DNA of 64,000 nt from JACVRW01 sp963813495 (GCA_963813495.1 CAWEZC010000001.1:124001-188000), one strand, 5' to 3'. Shown: positions 15,669 through 24,803, numbered from the stretch's first letter. A program made the numbers and translations. The notes: generated from the sequence alone by a model not told the origin.

Positions 15669-17165
15669 ATGGAAGCCAGCACCGCCACGCGCCTGCTCGA
15701 CAACTACGTCGCGGGGGCCTGGACGCCCGCCGCGCCCGGTGGCCAGGCGCTCGACGTGACCAATCCCGCGTCGGGTGAGGTGCTCGCGCGGGTGCCGCTG
15801 TCGTCGGCCGCGGATCTCGATGCGGCGGTGCACGCAGCGCGCGAGGCGCTGCCGCTGTGGCGCGATGTGTCGGTGATCGAGCGCGGCCGGCGCCTGTTTG
15901 CGCTACGCGAGGGTCTGAACGCACGGCGCGAGGATTTGGCGCGTTCGGTGACTACGGAGATGGGCAAGACGATCGGGGATGCGCGCGCCGAGGTGGCGCG
16001 CATGATCGAGATGGTGGAGGCGGCCTGCGCGGTGCCGACCACCATGCAGGGGCGGGTGCTGGAGGATGTGTCGCGCGGCATCGACGCGGAAACGATCCGC
16101 CAGCCGGTGGGGGTGTGTGCGGCGATCGTGCCGTTCAACTTCCCGGCGATGGTGCCGTTCTGGTTCCTGCCCTTCGCGATCGCCTGCGGGAACACCTTCA
16201 TCCTCAAGCCCTCCGAGCAGGTGCCGCTGACCCAGCAGATCGCCTTCGAGGTGCTGGACGGGCTCGAGCTTCCTCCGGGAGTGGTCAACCTGGTCAACGG
16301 CGGGCGCGAGATCGTGGAGGGGATCCTCGACCACCCGGGGATCGACGCGGTCTCCTTCGTGGGCTCGGCTCCGGTGGCGCGAATCGTCTACGAGCGCTCG
16401 GCCCAGGCGGGCAAGCGCGTGCAGGCCCTGGGCGGGGCCAAGAACCACATGGTGGTTATGCCAGACGCCGTGCTCGACAAGACCGTGCAGGGCATCATCG
16501 GCTCGGCCTTCGGAGCCGCCGGCCAGCGCTGCATGGCCGGCTCGGTGGTGGTGACCGTGGGCGAGGCGCACGAGCGGCTGCTGCCCGCGTTGCGCGAGGC
16601 CACCGAGAACATCCGCGTAGGCGACGGGATCGAGGAGGACTCCGAGCTCGGGCCGGTGGTATCCGAGACCGCGCGCGAACGCATTCTGGCCATGATCGAG
16701 CGTGGTGTGGAGGAGGGTGCCGAGCTGGTCGTCGACGGCCGCGAGGCCGGCGACGGGGTGGGCTGTTACGTGGGCGCCACGATCCTCGACGGCGCCACTC
16801 CGGAGATGGACATCGTGCGGGAGGAGATCTTCGGTCCCGTGCTCTCGCTGGTGCACGTGGACACGCTCGACGACGCGATCGAGACCATCGCCCAGAGCCG
16901 CTTTGGCAACGGCGTCTCGATCTTCACCGAGTCCGGAGCCGCGGTACGCCGCTTCAAGCACGACGTCGACGCGGGGATGGTCGGCGTCAACATCGGCGTG
17001 GCCGCCCCTGTGGCCTTCTTTCCCTTCTCGGGCTGGAAGGACAGCTTCCTCGGCGACCTGCACGCCCACGGCCCCGACGCGGTCGAGTTCTACACCAAGA
17101 AGAAGACCATCACGAGCCGCTTCTACTCCAGCGGCGAGAGCGGCAGCTACTTCGTCGAAAGCTAG
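15669..17165 (+). CDS. mmsA: Methylmalonate-semialdehyde dehydrogenase (CoA-acylating)
   Basis: 498 residues. Converts methylmalonate semialdehyde with CoA and NAD to propionyl-CoA (valine catabolism) or malonate semialdehyde to acetyl-CoA (inositol catabolism). ALDH fold with VPFNFPAMVPFWFLPFAIA, the cofactor loop FILKPSEQVP, and catalytic Cys288 in FGAAGQRCMA. The usual ALDH general-base glutamate motif LELGG is replaced by ALGGAKNH, which marks the CoA-dependent MMSDH subfamily. The ATG lies 8 bp after GGAG. No iol or mms partners are adjacent; leucine/acyl-CoA genes are found 4-15 kb away. Confidence 0.95.
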   Translation: MEASTATRLLDNYVAGAWTPAAPGGQALDVTNPASGEVLARVPLSSAADLDAAVHAAREALPLWRDVSVIERGRRLFALREGLNARREDLARSVTTEMGKTIGDARAEVARMIEMVEAACAVPTTMQGRVLEDVSRGIDAETIRQPVGVCAAIVPFNFPAMVPFWFLPFAIACGNTFILKPSEQVPLTQQIAFEVLDGLELPPGVVNLVNGGREIVEGILDHPGIDAVSFVGSAPVARIVYERSAQAGKRVQALGGAKNHMVVMPDAVLDKTVQGIIGSAFGAAGQRCMAGSVVVTVGEAHERLLPALREATENIRVGDGIEEDSELGPVVSETARERILAMIERGVEEGAELVVDGREAGDGVGCYVGATILDGATPEMDIVREEIFGPVLSLVHVDTLDDAIETIAQSRFGNGVSIFTESGAAVRRFKHDVDAGMVGVNIGVAAPVAFFPFSGWKDSFLGDLHAHGPDAVEFYTKKKTITSRFYSSGESGSYFVES

Positions 17166-17168
17166 GGG

Positions 17169-17921
17169 CTAGCGGAAGAGGTCCTGCGCGGACGGGCGCC
17201 GCAGCGCCGCCGCGCCAGGCCCGTCGCCGGCGCTCACGTAGCGCTCCAGGCCGCGAACCAGCACCGCCGGCTGGCGCGAGTCCTTGGCACGCGCCAGGTC
17301 GGCCGCTCCCGCCGCGGCGTCGGCGACGGCGATCGTGGTCACACGCAGCTCGCGCCCGAAGGCGTCGGCGCGTCCCCGCCATTCCTCGAGTGCCGCGAGG
17401 CCGGCGATGCCGATGGCCACGTCGGTCTGACCGATGCGCCAGGCCCGGCCGAACGAGTCGGTCACCACCACCGCGGGCCGGACCCCACGCGCGCGCCCGA
17501 TCCCCTCACGCAGCCGGCGCGCCGAAGCGTCGGGGTCCTCGGGCAGCAGGACGATCTCCCCGCCCACCGATGCGTTCGACTGGTCGATGCCGGCGTTGGC
17601 GCATACGAAGCCGTGCCGGGTCAAACTTATGAACACGCCGTCGACGGCCCGCAGCAGCTCGGCCGACTCGTCGAGTACCGCCTGGACGAGCCGCGCGTCC
17701 TTGCCGTGCTCGGCGGCGAGCTCGCGCGCCTGGCGGCCGGGATCGATGTGCGCCAGGATGCGTGTTCTCCCCTCGGACTTGGAGACGACCTTGTGCGCGA
17801 TCACCAGTACGTCGCCCTCGGCCAGATCGGGCGGCGCGGCGGCGGCCACGAGTCCGGCGATGTCATCCCCGTAGCCGATCCCGGGCAGCGGGGGGAGGGC
17901 GGTGACGGTGAGCGTGCTCAG
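17169..17921 (-). CDS. cofE: Coenzyme F420-0:L-glutamate ligase
   Basis: About 250 residues. Adds gamma-linked glutamates to F420-0 using GTP. Conserved segments: GDVLVIAHKVVSKSEGR, the HGFVCANAGIDQSN block, EIVLLPEDPDASAR and VVTDSFGRAWRIGQTDVAIG. The expected N-terminus (STLTVTALPPLPGI) has no ATG, GTG or TTG; the first canonical codon would remove about 24 conserved residues. A CTG at 17921 overlaps the cofC stop as CTGA, mimicking the common ATGA arrangement, so I place the start there. It is the second gene of the cofC-cofE pair. Confidence 0.9.
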   Translation of the reverse strand: MSTLTVTALPPLPGIGYGDDIAGLVAAAAPPDLAEGDVLVIAHKVVSKSEGRTRILAHIDPGRQARELAAEHGKDARLVQAVLDESAELLRAVDGVFISLTRHGFVCANAGIDQSNASVGGEIVLLPEDPDASARRLREGIGRARGVRPAVVVTDSFGRAWRIGQTDVAIGIAGLAALEEWRGRADAFGRELRVTTIAVADAAAGAADLARAKDSRQPAVLVRGLERYVSAGDGPGAAALRRPSAQDLFR

Positions 17922-18610
17922 GCGGCCGGGGCCGGCGCCACCCGGGTGGCCGAGGCGCGGGCGCGCGAGCGGTCGAGCTGGCGCAGCGCGCCGCGGGTCG
18001 AAGGAGCGCTGCCACGTCGCGCCTCGAGTGCGCCGGCCAGCTCGGCGAGGTCCTCGGGGGTGTCCACGTCGAGCATCAGCGTGGCGAGCCTTTCCACCAC
18101 GGGCTCCGCGCCGGCCGCGCGCCCCGCCGCCACGTGGCGCTCGAAGCTGTCCGGTCCGAAGCTGGGCTCGATCGCATCGGGAGGCGCGATCAGCAGCGCG
18201 TTGGTGCCCGAGCCGTGGCGGTCGGGCACGATGGCCAGCGTGCCCTCCTGTGCGAGCAGAGCGGCCACCTCTGCGGGATCGAGCAGCGGGGTGTCGCCGG
18301 GCACCAGCAGCACGCGCTCGTAGCCGGCGGCGAGCGCGTAACGAATCCCGATCGCGGCCGCCTGGGACTGGCCCTGCTGGTCGGGGTCGCCAAGGACCTG
18401 AATCCGCTCGCCGAGGGCGACGGCCTCGGCCACACGGTCGGCGGTGACGACGGCGACGGCATCGAGACCCTGGACGTGGCGCAGCGAGCTGAGCACGTCC
18501 GAGAACATCGCCTGGGCCAGCGCCTGGCGCGAGCCCGCGCCGAGCAGGCCGGCGAGACGCTGCTTGGCCGCGGTGAAGCTCTTGACCGGGAGGATGGCGA
18601 TGGTTCTCAT
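17918..18610 (-). CDS. cofC: 2-phospho-L-lactate (or phosphoenolpyruvate) guanylyltransferase
   Basis: 230 residues, nucleotidyltransferase fold. CofC/FbiD activates phospholactate or, in actinobacteria, phosphoenolpyruvate with GTP for F420 side-chain assembly. Visible motifs: LPVKSFTAAKQRLAG at the N-terminus (the nucleotide-binding KxFxxAKxRL), AVVTADRVAEAV, ERVLLVPGDTPLLDPAEV and GTNALLIAPPDAIEPSFG. The last ~30 residues are a basic tail not needed for the fold. It ends in a four-base overlap with cofE. Substrate (2-PL or PEP) cannot be decided from sequence. Confidence 0.93.
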   Translation of the reverse strand: MRTIAILPVKSFTAAKQRLAGLLGAGSRQALAQAMFSDVLSSLRHVQGLDAVAVVTADRVAEAVALGERIQVLGDPDQQGQSQAAAIGIRYALAAGYERVLLVPGDTPLLDPAEVAALLAQEGTLAIVPDRHGSGTNALLIAPPDAIEPSFGPDSFERHVAAGRAAGAEPVVERLATLMLDVDTPEDLAELAGALEARRGSAPSTRGALRQLDRSRARASATRVAPAPAA

Positions 18611-18667
18611 CAGGCCGCCAGAAGACTCGATCCACAGTAGCGCGGTGCCGTGTCCGGCCTCTGCGCG

Positions 18668-19564
18668 CTAGGCGAGCTTCGCCGCAAAGTCGAGGGTCTT
18701 CGTCGCCACCGCCACACGCTTCTCGGCGGTGTCCATCAGCGTGTCCATGACCACTGCGGGGAGGCCCTCCACCGGCTCGTCGGCCACGATCCCGTCGAGG
18801 ATCTCGCCGTAGGCTGCGGCGACGCCCCGTGCGCTGGGCTGGATACCGGCGTAGGCGCAGAAGTCGTCCGTGGGCCCCTTGAGCGTGCGACCCCCCACGA
18901 ACGGGCTCACGGCCACCACCGGGGCACCCGCCTCACTCAGCGCCTCCCGCATTCCCGGGACGGCCAGAATCGGCCCGATCGAGATCACCGGGTTGGACGG
19001 CCCGATCACGATCGCGTCGGCACGCCGCAGGGCGTCGAGGACCGCCTCGCTGGGTCGCGCGCTCTCGACGCCGCGCAGCTCTACAGCATCCACCGGTCCG
19101 CGCGCTCCCTCGACGATCATGAACTCCTGGAAGGGCAGCGTGCGACCTTGCGCGCCCACCCACGTCGCCACGGGCTCGTCCGACATGGGCAGCACCCGGG
19201 CGCTCAGTCCGAGGGCCTCCGACACCCCCCGCTGCGCCTCGGTGAGCGGCCGCCCCGCCCGCAGGCGCTCGGTGCGCACGAGGCACATCGCGAGGTCGCG
19301 GTCGCCCAGCCGGAACCAGTGCGGCCGGCCGGAGGCCTCGAGCGCCTCCATGACCTTCCAGGTGTCGTCGCGCAGGCCCCAGCCGCGCTCGTCGATCGCG
19401 TCGGCCAGCCAGTAGCTCACGAGATCGGGGTCGGGGGAGACGTGCACGCCGTAGACCTCCACGTCGTCGGCCGTGTTGGCGATCACCGCAAGTTCGCCGG
19501 CCACCTCGGCGAGCCCGCGTGCCAGCTTGGCGCCGCCCGTTCCGCCGGACAGCAGGGCTACCAG
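18668..19564 (-). CDS. cofD: 2-phospho-L-lactate transferase (F420-0 or dehydro-F420-0 synthase)
   Basis: 298 residues. CofD/FbiA transfers the activated phospholactate or PEP moiety to FO. The N-terminal nucleotide-binding loop reads ALLSGGTGGAKLARGL, followed by VIANTADDVEVYGVHVSPD and, further on, VIGPSNPVISIGPILAVPGM and VAVSPFVGGRTLKGP, all family hallmarks. No ATG, GTG or TTG precedes the loop. A CTG at 19564 with GGAG seven bases upstream is the best start; it makes the gene overlap npdG by seven bases. The cofC gene follows after 57 bp. Confidence 0.92.
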   Translation of the reverse strand: MVALLSGGTGGAKLARGLAEVAGELAVIANTADDVEVYGVHVSPDPDLVSYWLADAIDERGWGLRDDTWKVMEALEASGRPHWFRLGDRDLAMCLVRTERLRAGRPLTEAQRGVSEALGLSARVLPMSDEPVATWVGAQGRTLPFQEFMIVEGARGPVDAVELRGVESARPSEAVLDALRRADAIVIGPSNPVISIGPILAVPGMREALSEAGAPVVAVSPFVGGRTLKGPTDDFCAYAGIQPSARGVAAAYGEILDGIVADEPVEGLPAVVMDTLMDTAEKRVAVATKTLDFAAKLA

Positions 19565-20220
19565 CGTGGTTCTCCGAGACCCGTCAGCTTGATGCCGGCG
19601 TGCGTCTTGTTGCGCGCGTTGACCGAGATCAGGAGTGGCGTGATGGCCTCGATGTGGCGGGCCTGCTCGAGCCTGCCGGCGTCCACGGGCCGCAGGCCGG
19701 GAATCCGGCGCACGATCTCGGCCGCACGCAGCTTGGCCGCCTTGGAGTCGCCGGCGATCAGTACGTCCTCGTCGAGCTCCCGCTCTAGGTCGCCCAGAAT
19801 CGGGGCGCTGACTGTGTGGAGCGCGGCGACCACGTCGACCCCGTCGGGCGCCATCTCCTGACTCTGCTCGGCGGCCGAGCCCTGTGGCACGCCGAGGAGG
19901 CGCGTGGCTTTGCCGGACACCGCGGCGGCTAGAGGCACGGTGGCGTCGACAAGCGTCTGGCCCGGCTCGAGCACCTGCTTGAGGTTGGTGAGCGTCTCCG
20001 ACTGCGAGCGGAAGGGCACGCACAGGATCACCACCGGTCCCTGCGTGGCCGCCTCCTCGTTGACCAGCCCGCGGGCGTTCTCGCCGATGCGCGCCGCCGC
20101 CTCCTCGGCCCTGCCGGCGTCACGCGAGCCGATCACCACGGGCACGCCCTGGCCGGCGAGGCGGGCGGCGAGGGCAAAGCCGATCGCTCCGGTCCCCCCG
20201 ATGATCGGGACGCTGTCCAC
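19558..20220 (-). CDS. npdG: F420-dependent NADP oxidoreductase
   Basis: 220 residues. Reduces NADP with F420H2 or the reverse, linking the deazaflavin and nicotinamide pools. The Rossmann motif IGGTGAIGFALAARLAGQG starts the protein; IGSRDAGRAEEAA binds the adenosine phosphate; VILCVPFRSQSETL and the C-terminal LISVNARNKTHAGIKLTGL complete the family pattern. GTG at 20220 is the start. It is first in the minus-strand F420 operon and overlaps cofD, so the coenzyme's synthesis and use are genetically tied. Confidence 0.92.
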   Translation of the reverse strand: MDSVPIIGGTGAIGFALAARLAGQGVPVVIGSRDAGRAEEAAARIGENARGLVNEEAATQGPVVILCVPFRSQSETLTNLKQVLEPGQTLVDATVPLAAAVSGKATRLLGVPQGSAAEQSQEMAPDGVDVVAALHTVSAPILGDLERELDEDVLIAGDSKAAKLRAAEIVRRIPGLRPVDAGRLEQARHIEAITPLLISVNARNKTHAGIKLTGLGEPRW

Positions 20221-20260
20221 GGACCGGCCACCCTAACGAACGGGTACGCTGCCGCGCGGC

Positions 20261-21010
20261 TTGAGACTCGCGGAACGGACAGCCCTCGTCACGGGCGGCG
20301 CATCGGGCATCGGGGCGGCCACCGTGCGCCGGCTCGCGGCCGAGGGCGCGCGCGTGGCGGTGACCGACGTGAACCTCGACGGCGCACGCGCCGTGGCCGG
20401 CGAGATCGACGGGGCCGCGTTCGAGCTCGACGTCCGCTCGCCCGAATCGGTCCGCGCGGCGGTCGAGGGAGCTGAGGGCGAGCTCGGTCCGGTGGACATT
20501 CTCGTCAACAACGCCGGATACGACGAGTGGAGCTTCTTCACCGACACCGACCCGGAGCTGTGGGCACGGGTGCTGGCCGTGAACCTGGTGGGTGTGCTCG
20601 CCTGCACCCACGCCGTGCTGCCCGGCATGCAGCAGCGCCGCCGCGGCCGCATCGTCAACGTGTCCTCGGAGGCGGGCCGGGTGGGCTCCAGTGGCTCCGC
20701 CGTCTACTCGGCGGCCAAGGGCGGTGTGCTCGGCTTCACCAAGGCGATCGCAATCGAGAACGGGCGTTACGGGATCACCGCCAACGCCGTGGCTCCCGGG
20801 CCGATCGAGACGCCGTTGCTGATGGCCGCGCCCGAGGCGCTCGGAGACCTCGGCAAGCGGCTCGTGGACAACATGATCGGCTCCACGAACCTGCGCCGCC
20901 TGGGCCAGCCCGAGGAGGTGGCGGCGGTGATCGCCTTCCTGGCCTCCGACGACTCGTCCTACGTGACGGGGCAGTCGCTCGGCGTCAGCGGCGGGCTTGC
21001 CAGAATCTGA
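20261..21010 (+). CDS. Short-chain dehydrogenase/reductase
   Basis: 249 residues, classical SDR. Cofactor motif TGGASGIGAATVRR; NNAGYDEWSFF; catalytic Ser in VNVSSEAGRVGSSG and Tyr/Lys in YSAAKGGVLGFTK; C-terminal YVTGQSLGVSGG. An Asp after the second strand (VAVTDVNLDGA) suggests NAD(H) preference. Start is TTG at 20261. Two bases separate it from the HMG-CoA lyase gene, so it likely acts in the same acyl-CoA pathway, for instance as a 3-hydroxyacyl-CoA type dehydrogenase; the substrate is unproven. Confidence 0.9.
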   Translation: MRLAERTALVTGGASGIGAATVRRLAAEGARVAVTDVNLDGARAVAGEIDGAAFELDVRSPESVRAAVEGAEGELGPVDILVNNAGYDEWSFFTDTDPELWARVLAVNLVGVLACTHAVLPGMQQRRRGRIVNVSSEAGRVGSSGSAVYSAAKGGVLGFTKAIAIENGRYGITANAVAPGPIETPLLMAAPEALGDLGKRLVDNMIGSTNLRRLGQPEEVAAVIAFLASDDSSYVTGQSLGVSGGLARI

Positions 21011-21012
21011 GC

Positions 21013-21927
21013 GTGCCCGGCATCCCTGAGCAGGTCCGCATCCGTGAAGTCGGGCCGCGCGACGGCTTTCAGAACGAGCCCGAGGTGATCGCCACCGACG
21101 ACAAGGTGCGTCTGGTCGAGCAGCTCGCCCGCACCGGAGTGCGCCGCCTCGAGGTCACGAGCTTCGTGCGGGCGGACGTGATCCCCCAGCTGGCCGACGG
21201 CGCCGACCTGCTGCGGCGCGCCGAGATACCGGACGACGTGGCCGTGACCGTGCTGATTCCCAATGAGCGTGGCCTCGACAACGCGCTCGAGGTGCGTGAC
21301 CGCTTCAGCGAGGTCAACTTGTTCCTGTCCGCCTCGGAGACTCACAACCGACAGAACGTGAACCGCTCGATCGAGGAGTCGCTCGCCGGCCTCGAGCGGG
21401 TCGTGCGGCGCGCCCGCGGCGAGGGTCTGCGTTGCGAGGGCGTGATCTCGGTGGCCTTCGGCTGCCCCTACGAGGGCGCGGTGCCGCGCGAGCGCGTGCT
21501 GTCGATCGCGCGTCGCCTCGTGGACGCCGGTTGCGAGGAGATCGCGTTCGGCGACACCACCGGCATGGCCAACCCCGCCCAGGTGCGGCGCTTCTTCGAG
21601 GGCATCGAGCTCGGCGCCGAGCTCACGGCGCACTTTCACAACACTCGCGGTCAGGGCCTCGCCAACGTGGTGGCGGCACTCGATGCCGGGGTGCGTTCGT
21701 TCGAGTCCTCCTTCGGCGAGCTCGGTGGCTGTCCGGTGCCCCCGGGGGCCACGGGCAACATCGCCAGCGAGGACCTCGTGTCGATGCTGCACGAGATGGG
21801 CTACGCCACCGGCATCGATCTCGAGCGCCTCGTGGCCTGCGCCCGCGAGGCTCAGCGCGTGCTCGGCCGCCCCCTGGGCAGCCACGTGCTCACCGCGGGG
21901 CCGGTTCGATGGAGCCGCTCGGCATAA
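21013..21927 (+). CDS. Hydroxymethylglutaryl-CoA lyase
   Basis: 304 residues from GTG 21013. HMGL-like TIM barrel cleaving HMG-CoA to acetoacetate and acetyl-CoA, the last step of leucine breakdown. Hallmarks: IREVGPRDGFQNE (metal Asp and catalytic Arg), SASETHNRQNVN, FGDTTGMANP, AHFHNTRGQGLAN (metal histidines) and GELGGCPVPPGATGN with the active-site Cys loop. Acetoacetate made here could be activated by the acetoacetyl-CoA synthetase at 30037-31899, and the carboxylase at 26692 may act upstream. Confidence 0.93.
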   Translation: MPGIPEQVRIREVGPRDGFQNEPEVIATDDKVRLVEQLARTGVRRLEVTSFVRADVIPQLADGADLLRRAEIPDDVAVTVLIPNERGLDNALEVRDRFSEVNLFLSASETHNRQNVNRSIEESLAGLERVVRRARGEGLRCEGVISVAFGCPYEGAVPRERVLSIARRLVDAGCEEIAFGDTTGMANPAQVRRFFEGIELGAELTAHFHNTRGQGLANVVAALDAGVRSFESSFGELGGCPVPPGATGNIASEDLVSMLHEMGYATGIDLERLVACAREAQRVLGRPLGSHVLTAGPVRWSRSA

Positions 21928-21957
21928 GCCTGGCCGTCCCCGGGTAGCGCTCCTCAC

Positions 21958-23607
21958 ATGTCGACGCCGACTGAGGAACGGCGCGGCGAGCGAGAGGAGG
22001 AGATCCGCGAGGTCCGCGACGTCGGCCGCGGTGGCACCTACCGCACGCTCGACGAGCAGAGCGAATCCGGGCGGCTCTCGCCCGCCGAGGAGCGCTTCGA
22101 GCGCCGGCGGCGGACGATCGGCCTGTTTCTCGGGCCGGTCGCGTTCTTCGTCGTCCTACTGATCCCGTTCGAGCTCGACGGCAATCAGCACCGTCTGGCG
22201 GCGATTCTGGCCCTGGTCGTCGTCTGGTGGGTCACCGAAGCGATCCCGATACCGGTCACGGCGATTCTCGGTGTGGCGCTCGTGGCCCTGCTGGAGGCCA
22301 CCCCGCCGCCGCCCGAGGGCGACGCCGCCACCGATGTCGTCTTCTCGGCCTTCGCCGACGACACGGTCTTCCTGTTCATCGGCAGCTTCATCATCGCGGA
22401 GGCCATGGTCGTCCACGGGCTGCACCGGCGACTGGCCTTCCGGGTGCTCTCCATGCGGGCGGTGGGCGGCTCGACCTACCGGATCATCCTCGCCTTCGGC
22501 CTGATCGGGGCGATCACGTCGCCGGTCATGTCGAATACCGCCGCGGCGGCGATGATGCTGCCGATCGCGCTCGGGGTGATGGGCGTGGTGGGCGGAATGG
22601 TCACGCGCCAGCTGGACGGAAACCGCGACGTCGAGCGCCTGCGCTTCGGCGCGGCGCTCATGCTCGTGATCACCTACGGGATCACGGTCGGCGGGTTGCT
22701 GCTGCCGATCGGCAGCCCCCCCAACCTGATCGGCCGCGAGCTGCTCGAGGCCGAGACCGGCGAGCCGATCACGTTCCTCGAGTGGTTCGTGATGGCGTTG
22801 CCCATCGTGGTGGTGATGTTCGTCGCGGTGGTGGTGATCGTGACGCTCATGAACCGGCCGGAGGTGCGCCACGTCGACGGTGTCGAGGACTACGTGGCCG
22901 AGGAGCGCCGCAAGCTCGGCAAGCTCACGCGGGGGGAGAAGAACACGCTGCTGGTGTTCGCCTTCGCCCTGATCGGCTGGTTCCTTCCCGGCGTGGTCGG
23001 GCTGATCGCCGGGGACGACTCGGACGCCTATGTGCAGGTGGGGGAGGCGGCCAACGAGGGCATCGTGGCCATCGTCGCGGCGGCCCTGCTGTTCGTCCTC
23101 CCGGTCGACTGGAAGCAGCGCAAGTTCACCCTCAACTGGAATCAGGCCGCGCGTATCGACTGGGGCACCGTGCTGCTGTTCGGCGGCGGCATCGTGCTCG
23201 GCGCGATGCTCTCCGAGACCGGCCTGGCCGAGCGCATCGGCACCTCGATCTCCGACACGCTCGGCGTGTCGAGCGTGTTCGGCATCACCGTGGTGATCGT
23301 GATCATCGCCGTGCTTATCTCCGAGACCACCAGCAACACGGCCAGTGCGGCGATCGTGGTTCCGATCGCGATCTCGATCGCCGCCGCCGCCGACGTCGAC
23401 CCGACGATCCCCGCCCTGGCGGCGATCTTCGGGGCAAACTACGGGTTCATGCTGCCGGTCTCCACGCCGCCCAACGCGATCGTCTATTCCTCCGGGTTGC
23501 TCCCGATCACGCGAATGCTGAAGGCGGGAATCGTCTTCGACATCATCGGTGCGGTGCTGTGCATCGTGGGCGTGACCGTGATGGCCAACCTGGTGGGGCT
23601 GGCGTAG
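21958..23607 (+). CDS. DASS/SLC13-family anion (dicarboxylate) transporter
   Basis: 549 residues, about 12 TM segments after a ~60-residue charged cytoplasmic N-terminus (TEERRGEREEEIREV). Divalent anion:sodium symporter family. The two SNT-type motifs are present: SNTAAAAMMLPIALG and ETTSNTASAAIVVPIAI, each followed by the re-entrant proline-rich element PIGSPPNLIG and PVSTPPNAIVYSSG. Likely imports succinate, malate or similar dicarboxylates; sulfate is a family alternative. It follows the lyase by 30 bp and precedes an MFS carrier. Confidence 0.92.
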   Translation: MSTPTEERRGEREEEIREVRDVGRGGTYRTLDEQSESGRLSPAEERFERRRRTIGLFLGPVAFFVVLLIPFELDGNQHRLAAILALVVVWWVTEAIPIPVTAILGVALVALLEATPPPPEGDAATDVVFSAFADDTVFLFIGSFIIAEAMVVHGLHRRLAFRVLSMRAVGGSTYRIILAFGLIGAITSPVMSNTAAAAMMLPIALGVMGVVGGMVTRQLDGNRDVERLRFGAALMLVITYGITVGGLLLPIGSPPNLIGRELLEAETGEPITFLEWFVMALPIVVVMFVAVVVIVTLMNRPEVRHVDGVEDYVAEERRKLGKLTRGEKNTLLVFAFALIGWFLPGVVGLIAGDDSDAYVQVGEAANEGIVAIVAAALLFVLPVDWKQRKFTLNWNQAARIDWGTVLLFGGGIVLGAMLSETGLAERIGTSISDTLGVSSVFGITVVIVIIAVLISETTSNTASAAIVVPIAISIAAAADVDPTIPALAAIFGANYGFMLPVSTPPNAIVYSSGLLPITRMLKAGIVFDIIGAVLCIVGVTVMANLVGLA

Positions 23608-23633
23608 CGCTCCTCCGCCCGTCGCTGCTGGCG

Positions 23634-24746
23634 GTGGCGGCCGGAACGGCCGCCGTGCTGCCCGGGTTCCTGGTCGGAGCCCTCGCGCTCCAGATCCGTG
23701 GCGACCTCGACACGAGCGTCTCCGCCGTGGCGGCGGGAGTGACGGTGTTCTTCCTCGCCGGGGCGGTGGCGGCGGGACCCGGCGGCCGGCTGTCCGAGCG
23801 GATCGGCGCCCTGCGCTCGATGTCGGGAGCGGCCCTGGTCAGCTCGGCGTGCCTGCTCGGAGCGGCGCTCTTCGCCGAATCGCTGATCGCGCTGTTCGCG
23901 TTCCTTGGTCTCGCGGGACTGGCCAACGCGGTCGCCCAGCCGGCCATAAACCTGTTCATGGCCGAGCAGGTGCCCGTCGAGCGCCAGGGGCTCGCCTTCG
24001 GGATCAAGCAATCGGCCATTCCCTCCGCCGTGCTGGTGAGCGGCCTGGCGCTGCCGCTGCTGGCAATCCCTTTCGGCTGGCGTGCGACCTTCGCCGTCTG
24101 CTCGCTGGGCCCGCTTGCCGTGGCCCTGCTGCTGGCGCGGCAGGCGTCGGCACTGCGTCCGGCGCTGGACCGCGAGCGTGCCCCGAGGCCGTCCCGCGCG
24201 CTCGTTCTGATCGCCGTGGGGGCGGCGCTGGGGAGCGCCGGACCCTGCGCGCTGAGTGCCTATCTGGTGGCCTCGGCGGTCGACGCGGGGATCGCGGAGG
24301 GCGCCGCCGGCGTGCTGGCGGCCGTGGGCAGCGCCGCTTCGCTGGGCGTCCGGCTGGCGGTGGGGGTACGGGCCGACAGGCGTTCCGACTACGGCTTCCG
24401 GGCGGTCACCACCCTGCTCGTCCTCGGCTCGCTGGGCTTCGTCCTGCTCGCGACCGGTCTGGCCGCCCCGTTCGTGGTGGGCGCCATCCTGGCCTTCGCG
24501 CTGGGCTGGGGCTGGCCGGGCCTGTTCAACATGGCCGTCGTCCATCTGCACCGCGAGGCTCCGGGCGCGGCCACCGGGGTGAGCCAGACCGGCATCTATG
24601 TGGGGGCGGCCGGCGGGCCCGCCGCCTTCGGGGCGCTCTACTCGGAGGCCGGCTACACCACGGCCTGGCTCGCGGCGGCGGGGGTGGCGCTGGCTGCAGC
24701 GCTGATGCTGACTCTGGCGGGCCGAACGGCCGAGCTGGCCACCTAG
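23634..24746 (+). CDS. MFS transporter
   Basis: About 370 residues with 11-12 TM segments: VLPGFLVGALALQI, GAVAAGPGGRLSERIGALRS (motif A position), ERQGLAFGIKQSAIPSAVL, GWGWPGLFNMAVVHLH and ATGVSQTGIYVGAAGGPAAFG. The reading frame is open upstream into the DASS gene but there is no ATG/GTG/TTG between the DASS stop and GTG 23634, which I use; the true start may be a few codons earlier at a rare codon. Substrate unknown; pairing with a DASS carrier suggests organic anion uptake or exchange. Confidence 0.82.
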   Translation: MAAGTAAVLPGFLVGALALQIRGDLDTSVSAVAAGVTVFFLAGAVAAGPGGRLSERIGALRSMSGAALVSSACLLGAALFAESLIALFAFLGLAGLANAVAQPAINLFMAEQVPVERQGLAFGIKQSAIPSAVLVSGLALPLLAIPFGWRATFAVCSLGPLAVALLLARQASALRPALDRERAPRPSRALVLIAVGAALGSAGPCALSAYLVASAVDAGIAEGAAGVLAAVGSAASLGVRLAVGVRADRRSDYGFRAVTTLLVLGSLGFVLLATGLAAPFVVGAILAFALGWGWPGLFNMAVVHLHREAPGAATGVSQTGIYVGAAGGPAAFGALYSEAGYTTAWLAAAGVALAAALMLTLAGRTAELAT

Positions 24747-24803
24747 AACATTCGGCCAATCGGGTGCTCGGGCACGGTTCTCAGGATTGAACCTAATCAC
24801 GTT

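Noticed and set aside
14452..15924. 490-codon minus-strand frame over the MlaE-like gene
   Set aside because: No domain-like sequence; the opposite strand encodes the permease.
22227..24746. 839-codon plus-strand frame spanning the DASS gene and the MFS gene
   Set aside because: Its first two thirds is a shadow of the DASS gene; only the part after 23634 has MFS features.
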